Assembly (NCBI GenBank): GCA_003254925.1
Contig: QANZ01034120.1
Location: forward strand, 8,699 to 72,698
Length of the DNA: 64,000 nt
Source of the DNA: Chamaecrista fasciculata
Lineage: Eukaryota > Streptophyta > Magnoliopsida > Fabales > Fabaceae
Reading direction: 5' to 3'
The stretch's first letter is position 1. Each line of letters opens with the position of its first letter. This document shows positions 52,293-63,006 of the stretch, piece after piece. The notes below the pieces were generated by a model. It was not told the origin of the DNA. It saw nothing but the letters and a program-made list of their open reading frames with translations, and ran no database searches. The position numbers and the translations under genes are program-made.

Positions 52293-53604
52293 GATTTGAT
52301 TTGCGAATAAAGCGGGGGAATATCTCTGCTTCACTGTGATTTTGTGCATAAATTAAAGCACTTATTATATGTATTTGAACTTTTGTGTATGTTTTGTATC
52401 TTCATGATAAAAAAATCGCACGTGACATGTTTAGATAGGGAAATAGATGATTTGAACTGGTGAGGTGGGGAACAATGGAGATACAATTGCTTAAACTATT
52501 ATCTTCATGGTATTAAATTTTAAAGAATCCGCATCATTCATAATTCATTAACATGTTCCATGCAATGGAAGATTGGCATTTGATTTTTGTGTATAATGTA
52601 TCCTCAATTAACAACAAAAATACCTTTCCCTTTGTGGATTTGGGAAGGCTAAATAAAACCTTCGCTAGTTGAATAATTTTCTCTATTCAAGAGCTACCAA
52701 CCAACGGCTCACCAAGTCACGTAAATTAAAGAACTGATGATAAGTCATTTGGGCGGAAAAAGAATAGTAATATTAAAAGATATGTAGGCGCATGTGTAGT
52801 GAGATCATCTCTTCAAAAGCCACAAAACATTAGAAAAGAAAAGAGGGTGCATGACAGAGATATGAAAGAAAATCCCATAAGACGTTTCAATTGTTTACAA
52901 TAAAGATCTCGTGCAAGAATTGTATTCTTGGTCTTTTTAATAAATTATTATGATTTTCTTTTTGAATAGAAGCAGAAAAAACGATTTAAGCAAAACGGCA
53001 ATCAACGAAAAGGACAACTAGTAGTCGCAGAGTCCGTGTACAGCGTATCATGCTCCTAGGTTTTTTTTTAATGAATACTCATGCCCCTAGTTGACTTGAT
53101 TTATATATGATCTCGTGCAAGACTTGTATTCTTGCTTTCTTGGTCTTTTTAATAAATTTCTATGATTTTATTTATATATCATTTTCTACGTCATCTGAGA
53201 AAAAACAACAATATATGTTTCCAGACCACTAAAATAAAATAAGTGTAAAGAGAGTAGAAGAAACAAGGTTTAATATTAATCTAATATGTTGCAGCTGTTG
53301 ACCTGACCATTAGTTGGATCCACCCCAAAATTTACAAAACAACGTACAAATTAAAGGATAAAAATAGATTAATTGGAAATAAAATGTTATCTTGCATTAA
53401 ACTGCATGCAGAACAACATTTAGAAATACTCTATATTTTTTTTTTTGGTAAAAAGAAATACTCTATATTTGTTATATTGTTGACGGTATAAACTTCATAT
53501 TTATTCATATTTTTAAGTTTTTTTTATCTATTTTTATCGTCTTTTGTTCTTCCAAGCTGACAATATGGATAAAACCATTTAAACTAATTAATTATTTCTT
53601 CCAA
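52293..53604. other. 3' flank of the AAA relic
   Basis: It matches the 3' flank of the unit 2 AAA gene (63075 to the window end) almost throughout. No gene. Confidence 0.7.
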
Positions 53605-54212
53605 GTTGATTGATTGTCAGAATATATACCAAACCAAACCAGGAGGAATCATCTCTCGCTACAACGATATATTCTGTATCTTTATAGGAATTCAATGACT
53701 TCACACTTAACTTCTCATTATTTTGTTCTATAAACTTCTTCAACACACGGGCAGTCCTACGAATTTCATTCTTTTTGGTGTGACGATAATATATTATGTC
53801 AACATAGTGAGGATTCGCCATATTGCAATGAACTTAAAAACAAAATAAAATTTCTTTGGGATGAATTAGAACTACAATGGATTATAAATCATTGATGGGT
53901 ACCAAATTCCTACAATACAAAACATGCGAATGTTGCAGATTTTAAACGCAAAGCACATCGGACATCTCAGAAAGATTAGGCCTTAAAAAAACATAACTCA
54001 GAATTAAGTTGAACCCAACAAAAAGTCGCAAAAAACTTATTGCGGATGTTTTCCCGTTAGAATACCTTCTTTATGCGCAAAAGATCCTCACGCAGGCAAA
54101 AGTTTTAAATGTATAAAACTAGTGAAGACTTATGAATGACTATTCTTCAAGTGTTCTTTAATCCAATGCTGATAAATCTCTAAACTCTTCTGTACATGTA
54201 GAATATTATCCG
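53605..54212. repeat. End of unit 1, homologous to 39465-40130
   Basis: A diverged copy of the block at 39465-40130, ending GTAGAATATTATCCGTCTTTG exactly where unit 2 begins. The 77-codon minus frame at 53588-53821 is not kept in the other copy. Confidence 0.75.
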
Positions 54213-54569
54213 TCTTTGTTGGTCCATTGTGGTTTTAGTATTATGGTCCATTGAACTATTGAAGATCTATTCCTAATGGTCTTACTTTGTGCGTGCCGTG
54301 TGTGTACATCAGACTCTCATTTCTTAAGAATTTTGAATCTATTGATCCAAGATTCCAAGTACATGCACATCCCTAACCCTTCTACTCTTTATATTATACA
54401 TGTACAATCAACTAAAACAGCAGACTCAAAGTATATATCAAATATGTATAGAGCTTTTATTTTTTGTGAACAAAATGTATAGAGCTTGATTAGTACAGAA
54501 AAAGTCAAAAAATGGCAGAATCATCGTCATCATCATCATTCTGCTCAAGTTTCATTCAACATTTCAACT

Positions 54570-54743
54570 CAGGCACGGAGATAGGGGGGCTGGTGGGGGC
54601 CACGCCCCCCCCCCAATTTCAGTAGTTACTACAAATTCGTCCTAATATAATTTAATTGTATGCATTATAATCCCAATGACCCCCCTTTAGTGTTAAAAAA
54701 AAATTTCTGACCCCCCTTGTTAACATTTCTGGCTCTGTCACTG
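54570..54743. mobile_element. hAT-type MITE, 174 bp
   Basis: The ends CAGGCACGGAGATAGG and CTGGCTCTGTCACTG are inverted repeats flanked by ATTTCAACT on both sides (54561-54569 and 54744-54752; hAT duplications are usually 8 bp, so one base may be chance). The element is absent at the matching place in unit 1 (about 46335), so it arrived after the duplication. It shares its end type with the element at 57277. Confidence 0.85.
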
Positions 54744-57276
54744 ATTTCAACTAGGCATACTATATATCATTTGCATTGCCAATATTCCCTGCACCACAAG
54801 CCCTTTGCTAGCAACACAGATTCTCTTGCTTTGTGGGCCTTCAAATCAAAAGATTCATGACCCTCTAAAATCTCTGACCCCCTAGAATGAATCCCTTCAT
54901 TTCTGCAAGTGGGAAGGCATTACTTGTGGTGGAAGGCACAAATGTTGACTGAGTAATGCAGATCAACACGACTTGGAAGGCCAAAATACCAAAATTCCAA
55001 AATATGAGTGTAGCCAAAATATTGTCCTTTCAATTTTTATTTAGATCTTGCTTTGCAAATGTTCTTCCATTTATCCTTCAGGTTTGCTGGTGTACGTTCC
55101 TTCAAAAACACATTAGAACCAAATTCCAAAACTTTCTTCCATGGGATATTTTTGCCATTTGTCGCAAACTTACGCACTCCCGCCTGCAAGGAGAAAGCAA
55201 TTATTAAAATGTTAGAAGACACATGCACAAAAACAGACACACCTCCAAAAATGAAACTACAGAAAACATGATAGACAAAAAAACAATAGCCACAGGGTTC
55301 ACAGTGAAATAAATTCATCTGAGTATTCAACTTCTCTAACCTTGCACACAGTCTAGAAAGTTCTAGAGTGTAAATTGGAGGAAGAGAGAGAGAGAAAGAG
55401 AGAAATCATGAAATATTAAGTTTAAACAAAAACAAAATGCAGTTAGCTTAGAAAGTTTAACAAACTGATAAAGGTCGTTATTTCTATAAAGTAATGAACA
55501 ATAGAGAATTAATACCTTTAGTATTTCTTCCTCCTCAGCTGTCCATGCAAATTTCCTTCGTCCTGACTGAGGGATTGTGATTTCTGGGGATTTTTGCTGC
55601 AATTCAAAGTAGCCAATCATAATTTGGAAAAAAGCAAATAAATAAAAAATAAAAACACACGGGCAGTCCTTCAATGGCAGGGCAATTGCCATAAAAATGA
55701 CGTACCCTGGTTAGACACCCCTAAAACAAGATCATTGTCATAAGGAATGATTATAAATGAATAAATTAATCCAACTTTCAAAATCCCAAAGAATAATTTC
55801 ATATAAAAATAAAATGGTATAAAAGAAGTCCTGAAGAAAATACTGTTACCATTAAAAAAATATATAGTTCTAAAAGAGAAGACGTGACCATATATATAGT
55901 GGAGCTACTTGAAACCCCAATAGGACACAAGGAAAATAAGCTTTGATACTTACTGTATTCTGCTCTTTTGGGATCTCATGGAGTGTATAGTATTGCAAGC
56001 GTTTTCATAGTCATTGCGATGTGTAGAAACAGGCTCTTCTGTTTGGTTAGTGTTATGTTGTTCTTGCATTTCTTGCCGTGTATCTTTCTTAGACATGATA
56101 CTAGAAGGTGCACAATATTTAATTTTTTTGGCATCTCTTAGGAAATCATCACATTCATCTATACCAACTTGCTCATTAGCTGAGTAATTCTCATTTCTCT
56201 TCGAGGATGAAAAATTCTTATCATGTAAATGCTCTTTTGATGATGCATTCTCTTTTGCTCCCATAATTTCACCATAAGAGCAGCTCTCAATATCCTTCTC
56301 TGTAAGATCAATGCATTTTCCATCATTCACAGGCACCCAATTCTGAGGAGCCAATCCACTTCTTTCCTTAAAAGTTCAGTATATGGATGAGTACCTTCAA
56401 CGATTGAGTCTTTTAGCTATTCAGCAAAGAGGAAGGGGGAAGACAAGACCAATTAATAATGATATACAAAAAGTGGATTAATTGCAGAGGCAGAGAGGAA
56501 AATAAATATTTTTGGTTCTTTTGAAAGAGATATTCTGATCACCTGCTCCAGTTCACTTTTATAAGTGATAGCTCTTTTGTGCTTCATAAAGGGATAAACG
56601 TCCCATTTCCCAAGGTTTGCTCCAGTTATTTCAAGATCTGACAATGGTATCTGATTAAAAATAGCAGAATAATATCTATATCACTTAAAATTATAGTTTC
56701 TATCACCAAATATCTCCAATGAACTAATTAATGAGCAATCAAATTGATTCAACTAGCCCCAGATATACAAATGAAATTAATTACGTACCAAACACCATTA
56801 AAATAAAAACTTACGTCATGCAATATTTGGTCGAGAACATCTTCAGAACTGTGAGAAAAATCAAGTCCTACTCTTGAATCAAGGCTAGAAGAATCAGAGC
56901 TAATTCCATGTGTAGAATCAAACAAACCCTCCAAACATCTCATGGCAATCATTTCCCTTGTGTTTTTACTGAGGTTTGTAGGGACTACATTGATCAAATC
57001 TAGAAGAGAGAAAAGGCAAGAAACTTAATCATCATAAACAATTTTTTAACGAAGAAAAACTCATAAAAATAGAAAACCACTGGTTAAGTTTGATGTCCAT
57101 TTCATACATACCGCTCAAAGTAGAATTGTCTACTTTCTTGAAACCTGCTAGGGATTCGATGATCCAAGTCCAAGGATTGATTGCCGCTGCTTCAGATGTG
57201 TTGCCCATGTGTGACCAAATATTCAACAACTTCAAGATATAAAACTAGCTTACCTTTTGTATGGTATTGCTGCAAC

Positions 57277-58335
57277 CAGAGGCAGAGGGAAGGGGGGCCG
57301 GTGGGGGCCATGCCCCCCCCCCCCCAAATTTTGCTAATTAAGTATGATTTTCCAATAATTCATAGTAATTTAATTTCATTTAGTGATGATGGCCCCCCTA
57401 AATTTGTGTGATTAACTTAATGGCTCCCTTGTCTTTATAGTAATTGGTGGGTCCCTTTACTTTTATAATAATATATATAGTAATTAGTGGATCCATATTT
57501 AATATAATATATATATATATATATAATAGATTATTAAATAGGAATAAATTGGTATACTGCCAAATGCAATACTGCTATTGACCGCTGCAGAGGCGTATTT
57601 AGAAACCCCCAAATTGGGGATAATTTCAAACAAGTCCTTAAATATGTTATAAATTTTATAAAGAATGTACATGTATTTCTAATTTCATATTTAACTTGAT
57701 CCTATAAAGCAAGACACAATTTATCAATCTCTAATTTTATTATCTTTCCATGATTCTATGACTCATTATTCTTCAGTTTCCATTATTTAATATTTTAATC
57801 AATTTAAATACTATTAACTCTCCAATCTCATCATCTTCTAACATTCTTTTATATTTTTTATAATTTTCGTCCAACTTATACATTTTATCTTTTGATAATA
57901 TATAAAGAAAAAATAGGTCAAAATCCTACTTTGGTCCTTAGTATTTACCTAAAGTTCCATTTTGGTCCCTAATATTTTTTTGTTCTGTTTTGGTCTTTAC
58001 AGTTTCCTAAAAGTTTTATAATTGATCCATAACTATTGAATGTGATCATATCTCTCTCGTTTATTGATGACTCCCATTAGGTAAAGAAAAAATTCATCAA
58101 ATTTAACACGTAGCTTTGATTTCATTACGTTTGAGTTTAAAACAAGATAGATATGACTATATTCAATAGTTAGGGACCAATTATGAAACTTTTAAGAAAC
58201 ATTAAAGACTAAAACGGAACAAAAAAATATTAAGGACCAAAATGAAACTTTGGATAAACATTAGGGACTAAAATAAAATTTTTCCCAATAAAATTTATCG
58301 GCCCCTGCCAACCAAAAATTCTGGCTCCGCCCCTG
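57277..58335. mobile_element. hAT-type element, 1059 bp, in a 27-nt exon
   Basis: The ends CAGAGGCAGAGGG and GGCTCCGCCCCTG are imperfect inverted repeats. The perfect 8-bp duplication GCTGCAAC lies at 57269-57276 and 58336-58343. The target is the mini-exon of PHD-Myb copy 2, split by the insertion. No transposase is seen. The element carries a nested foldback MITE at about 57915-58287. Confidence 0.9.
57915..58287. mobile_element. Nested TTTTGGTCC foldback MITE
   Basis: The left arm CTACTTTGGTCCTTAGTATT and TCCATTTTGGTCCCTAATAT faces AATATTAAGGACCAAAATGA and ACATTAGGGACTAAAATAA on the right. A central inverted pair (CATAACTATTGAATGTGATC and its complement) extends the fold. It lies wholly inside the hAT element, so it jumped into that element at some earlier time. 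Confidence 0.75.
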
Positions 58336-59349
58336 GCTGCAACTTTCCTGCATAATAACTTTAAATTAGACATAAAAACTCGTTTTAGAAAAATTTCAAT
58401 AAGAGACTAAAAAAGAAAGAAAAAGAACCATAACAGACATGAAATTTATTAGACCCCCACTGGTACCACTTGTAGCATTTGTAAGACCACTATATAAATT
58501 TCCAGAAGCATTTCAGAAGAAGATTGTTGAGATTTATTATGAAATTGTGACCCCTGCATCCTCTTATCGGCAATGTCATGTCTAGGTAAGACCTCTTGTG
58601 CAAAATAGGAATGACAGTCCGAGCACTATCTTTTTTTACTTTAAAGAGCAAGTTGTTTATAAATTTATTTTCTAAAATTGCCCTTGTGATCTTTCTATTT
58701 CTACAACTATCTATAGTTTGAAAGAAGGACTCAAGGAAACAAAATTGACATTTGCCTTCATTTAGTTCTAATTGAACATAAAGGTGTTTATTGTCCCAAA
58801 TAAAAAACTCATGTATCATCTTCATACAATTTTAAAACTCAAGGTATTATGTTACCTAAAATTCAAGAGGGGTTTGTGCAATTTAGTCTTATTTAATAAT
58901 TTTTTCTATTTAAAAAATCTGTTCTACTAAAAATAACCCGTTGCTTACAAATTTCTTCCTAAAAAGTTAGAACAAAGTCATGTTCTACACCATTTTCTTT
59001 AACTCCTAGACTCTTGTAATACGGCTTGTATCATCTTGAATAAGTGTTAGGCTGACACTAATATAAAAAGATGCTTTAACAGCTCTTAAAAAAACAACTG
59101 AAAATGAAGAAATAGCTCTCAATCATGGAAGACCGAATGATTTTAATATGAAAAGATGCTTTAAAAGCTTCAAAATAAGTGGAAATCAAGGAATAACACT
59201 AGCCAAAGAAACTCAACAGTTTAAGCATGAAAAAGTGACATGTGAAACATAGAAATAAATACACCACAAAAATCGTCAAACAACCGGGCAATTAACACGG
59301 AAAAGTGGCACAACTATCAAAAAACCAGACACTAATGCCCAATGATTCG

Positions 59350-59700
59350 TGATGAAAAAGTGGCGTTTCAAGTGTTCAAAATAAGTGAAAATACCCACAC
59401 AATGTTGAGCCCTAGATCGCGAAACAAAAGCGCGGCCAGTAAAAAAACGTCAGACAGTGTTTCCTCGTTTTCGCAACTATGGCGGAGAAGAAAAAGAGAG
59501 TCGAAGGAACAAAGGTGAAGTTGAGATGAAGAGAGTGAGATTCTTGGCGATGTAAGATGGAGTCCGTCGTCAAGTTTCGTGGCTATTCATTTTCTTTTTC
59601 CTTGGCGCCTCAAGCGTCATTTTTTGTAATGACTGATGGAAACATAATTATTTAAGGAAGGCTATTTTTCTTTGTCGGCTGGGCTGGACCTTTAGTTTAA
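59350..59700 (-). promoter_or_regulatory. 5' flank of PHD-Myb copy 2
   Basis: This matches 51080-51420 and 44291-44640. It is the upstream block of the unit 2 gene. Confidence 0.55.
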
Positions 59701-61060
59701 ATATATATATTTTATAAAATATAAAATTGTAGATTAAATGTCTCAGGATATAATTTCAATTGATATAATATTTAATAATAAACCTAATTTTTTTCATATT
59801 AATAACTTGGAGTCATCTTAATAAAATTTAAATATATATTATATTTACTGATAAATCTTAACCAGCATCTCAATCACACCAAATTATTTATAATTCTTTT
59901 ATAAATATAAATTTTATAAATTTTTTTTTCAAATATCAAACTTAAAAATTTATTATTGTTGTTGATGGAATAATTAATTAAGATTAAAAAATATATATTT
60001 CAGTTTTAGACTCTTAGTTACATCTATGAAGCATGGACACTGACACACGAGACAAGACATGGACATGGACGAATAGGTCAAAGTTTTAAACTTACATGAC
60101 ACGATACGACATATATTTACATATATAAATAATTAAAAATCCACAAATTTTGATGAGAACCTTAAAAATAATATCTATTCATAATATTTTTTTTTTGCCA
60201 TTACAATGAAAATAAAGAAGAAGAAACACTTAGGAGATATATTTATCCAATGCCTGAAGAGTTAGATGTCGCTGAAGAAGTTAACCGATCCAACTTCCAG
60301 AAATGAAAAAAAGAGGATGGGGTGCAGAGACCCAACTAATGAGGCACATCCTTCGAGAAACTTCTTTTGCTAGCCAATCCGCAGCAAGTTTAGAAGATCT
60401 ACTAATAGCAGAAAAAGTCACCATAAGAAATGTAATCAAAGAGTGGAGAAAATCATCCAAGAGTGTAGAACATTTCCAATGGTAACCAACACCATAAAGG
60501 TTAACATTCTTCACGATCTCGAATACATCAAATTCAATCAAAGTAGTATGTCAATATCTCCGAACTCTCATACTAATTACAAAGAATAAGTAAAGAGAGT
60601 GCTCTCCCATACAATTAGAGATGTAAAGAATAATTATATCTCTTATACACTAAAAAAAAGTAAGGAGTAAACCTGTTTTCTTCTACAATAACTTTAACAA
60701 CTTTTTTCATAGATACTAATAGAAAGAGGAAAAAATTAAATACTATAATAAAAAATAAGAGTAATGCGTGAGGAGGAATCAAATGGGGTATAGAACTCCT
60801 CCCCACGCATCAACTAAAGTTGCAGAAGACGCTAATGGAGATTTCTGAGATTTCTCAAGTAGTTTCGCAGGAGAGAGAAGGAGCAGTTTTTCGCCCTATT
60901 CATAATATATGTTATATGTATTATTATTTTATATTGTTTGTCATGTTAAAATCACAAAAAAATTAACTTTATATTCTAAAACTTATAAATATATGATCTG
61001 TGAATGTAATACAGATGTTAGACAGAGACACATGTTTGACCCGACCACAATTTGTAGTTT
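59701..61060. other. Extra sequence absent from unit 1
   Basis: This is about 1.3 kb without match in unit 1, AT-rich, holding the RNase H fragment below. It is either an insertion in unit 2 or a loss in unit 1. Confidence 0.55.
60281..60541 (-). mobile_element. LINE-type RNase H (RVT_3) fragment
   Basis: The 86-codon minus frame contains NVNLYGVGYHWKCSTLLDDF, FSAISRSSKLAADWLAKE and SRRMCLISWVSAPHPLFFI. The AADWLAKE motif with a following W-x-SxPP-type tail is typical of the plant RVT_3 RNase H domain at the end of LINE ORF2 or of related domesticated genes. No reverse transcriptase is nearby, so this is a remnant. Confidence 0.7.
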
Positions 61061-61363
61061 TCGGAAAATTCCTTTGACTTTTGTACTTAAATTCATTTTA
61101 ATATCGATGACTAATTTAATATAATATTACCCTCACACAAATAAATTTCTTGTGTCGGTAAAAGATTTCCAAAATAATATATTGTAAGGAGCTAAATTGA
61201 AAATTATTTTATTTGTAGGGATTCGAGAAAGCAGTGGATTGGAGAATTGGACTTGACGACTAATGAGAGGAAATAATTAAAGGGGGAACGAAATTGCGAC
61301 GAAGCTCAATTGCAAACACTAGGAAATTGAGAATTTGGAGGGGTCAGCAAGTTACTTACAGCT

Positions 61364-61370
61364 TATAAAT
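61364..61370 (+). promoter_or_regulatory. TATA box of the AAA-ATPase gene
   Basis: GCTTATAAATAAC lies 44-50 bp before the ATG. The same motif and downstream leader (CAAGCGTAGAGCAGAA) are kept in the unit 1 relic at 52163, which implies a very short leader. Confidence 0.6.
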
Positions 61371-61413
61371 AACAGCAATCAAGCGTAGAGCAGAACCTAG
61401 AATATAATAAACG

Positions 61414-63006
61414 ATGGAGACGACGGTGATGGCGACGATGTGGAATCAAATGGGTTCAGCCATGGCTACGATTATGGTACTTTACACCATATGGGAGAGA
61501 TTCATCCCTCCTGCTCTTCGTGATACCCTAAAAACCTACACAGCCAAACTCAGCAACCTCTTGTTTCACTACATCCACATCACTTTCCCTGAATTCGAAG
61601 GCGAACGCCTTAAGCGTAGCGAAGCCTTCACAGCCATTCAAACCTATCTCAGTGCCAATTCCTCCAAACGCGCTCGAAGGCTCAAAGCCGAAGTCGTCAA
61701 ACAGAGTAACACTCCCATAGTGCTTAGCATGGACGACAACGAAGAAATCACGGACGAATTTCAAGGCGTGAAGCTATGGTGGAAATCCAATAGCTCCACG
61801 AAAAATACGCCGTCGTTTTCGTTTTATCCTTCTTCGGAGGAGAAGCGAAGCTATGTGCTCACTTTCCACAGGCGTCACAGAGATTTGATTACTACTTCAT
61901 ACATCGCTTATGTTTTGAAGGAAGGAAAGGACATTTCCACAAGGAACAGGCAATTGAAGTTGTTCTCTAACAATCCCAGCAGTGATTGGCATGGGTACAA
62001 GAGAAGCAAGTGGAGCAATGTGCCTTTTGAGCATCCTGCGAGTTTTGATACTCTGGCTTTGGAGCCTAAGTTGAAGGACGAGATTATGAAGGATCTTGTG
62101 AAATTCAAAAATGGGAAGGACTATTATGCAAGGAATGGAAAGGCTTGGAAGCGTGGGTATTTGCTATTTGGTCCTCCGGGGACTGGAAAGTCTACCATGG
62201 TAGCTGCCATGGCTAATTTCATGAACTACGATATCTATGATCTTGAGTTGACCGCAGTGAAGGAAAACGCCGAGCTCAGAAAACTATTGCTTGATACTTC
62301 GCCCAAGTCGATTGTTGTGATCGAAGACATTGATTGCTCTCTTGATCTCACTGGCCAGAGGAAGAAGAAGAAGAAAGAAAATGAGGACGATGAGGGACCA
62401 AAGGACCCTTCAAAGAAAGCTAATGAAGAAGATGATCAGAAGCCTAGTAAGGTGACTTTGTCGGGTTTGTTGAATGTTATTGATGGGATTTGGTCAGCAT
62501 GTGGGGGAGAGAGGATCTTTGTGTTCACCACTAATTTTGTGGACAAACTTGACCCTGCTTTGATTAGGCCAGGACGCATGGATAAACACATTGAATTGTC
62601 GTATTGTTGCTTCGAAGCTTTCAAGCTGCTGGCAAGGAATTGCTTGGATATTGAGAGTCACACTTTGTATTACAGAATTGAGGAGTTGCTTGGGGAGGCA
62701 AAGATGACGCCAGCTGAGGTTGCAGAGAATCTGATGTTTAAATCTGTGGATGAAGAAGTCGAGAGTTGTTTGCAGAGGTTGATTGATGCTCTTGAGAAGA
62801 CCAAGAAGAAGGCAGAGGAAGAGGAAGCAAAAAAGAAGGAAGAGGAAGCAAAGAAGAAGGCAGAGGAAGAGGAAGAAAAGAAGAAGGAAGAGGAAGCAAA
62901 GAAGAAGACAGAGGAAGAGGAAAAAGAGAAGGATGAGTTGAATAAAGAAGAGGTGAAAAATAACAAGAAAACAGGGGAAGAAGTAAAGGAAAATGGGTTC
63001 CATTGA
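61414..63006 (+). CDS. BCS1-like AAA-ATPase (OM66/AATP1 family)
   Basis: An intronless gene of 530 residues, normal for this plant family. Order: an N-terminal hydrophobic segment (about residues 14-33, GSAMATIMVLYTIWERFIPP), a likely membrane anchor; the AAA-associated domain (about 34-130); then the AAA module with Walker A GPPGTGKS (253-260), Walker B VVIEDIDCS (301-309), sensor-1-like FTTN (371-374) and the RPGRMD arginine region (385-390). The C-terminus (about 463-505) is a run of KKKAEEEE-type repeats, probably a charged helix. Plant relatives sit in mitochondrial or ER membranes and respond to stress, salicylate or pathogens; the substrate here is unknown. All ATPase motifs are present, so it should be active. 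Antisense open frames over 62494-63049 are shadows of the repeats. Confidence 0.95.
   Translation: METTVMATMWNQMGSAMATIMVLYTIWERFIPPALRDTLKTYTAKLSNLLFHYIHITFPEFEGERLKRSEAFTAIQTYLSANSSKRARRLKAEVVKQSNTPIVLSMDDNEEITDEFQGVKLWWKSNSSTKNTPSFSFYPSSEEKRSYVLTFHRRHRDLITTSYIAYVLKEGKDISTRNRQLKLFSNNPSSDWHGYKRSKWSNVPFEHPASFDTLALEPKLKDEIMKDLVKFKNGKDYYARNGKAWKRGYLLFGPPGTGKSTMVAAMANFMNYDIYDLELTAVKENAELRKLLLDTSPKSIVVIEDIDCSLDLTGQRKKKKKENEDDEGPKDPSKKANEEDDQKPSKVTLSGLLNVIDGIWSACGGERIFVFTTNFVDKLDPALIRPGRMDKHIELSYCCFEAFKLLARNCLDIESHTLYYRIEELLGEAKMTPAEVAENLMFKSVDEEVESCLQRLIDALEKTKKKAEEEEAKKKEEEAKKKAEEEEEKKKEEEAKKKTEEEEKEKDELNKEEVKNNKKTGEEVKENGFH

Larger units (their letters stand above)
46043..54212. repeat. Tandem duplication unit 1
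   Basis: The unit starts TTGGTCCACTGTGGTTTTAG at about 46046. It contains a PHD-Myb gene (minus), its upstream block and a deleted AAA-ATPase (plus), and ends at about 54212 where TTGGTCCATTGTGGTTTTAG begins unit 2. The order of shared blocks is identical in both units. Close similarity of introns and even of downstream DNA points to a recent event. Unit 2 runs past the window end. Confidence 0.88.
55037..58347 (-). pseudogene. PHD-less copy of the PHD-Myb gene (unit 2)
   Basis: Exon matches: 58347-57254 (the 27-nt exon split by a hAT element), 57229-57112, 56999-56815, 56650-56543, 56416-55954, 55596-55516 and 55183-55037. The large exon has lost 1,164 bp (388 codons, in frame) that include the PHD finger, plus 24 bp more; the retained parts read MAPQ-less APQNWVPVNDGKCIDL then MSKKDTRQEMQEQHNTNQ. 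Exon 3 has an extra SRVGLD (18 bp) and exon 4 lacks three codons. The last exon translates exactly as in unit 1. Breaks: the transposon in the mini-exon, a 1-bp difference near 56370, and two extra bases at the penultimate acceptor (AGCAAAAATCC for AGCAAATCC) that shift the Myb frame. It is probably dead, though many indels stayed in frame. Confidence 0.85.

Noticed and set aside
53588-53821. 77-codon minus frame
   Set aside because: The duplicated copy at about 39470-39700 has several stops in this frame, so it is not under protein selection.
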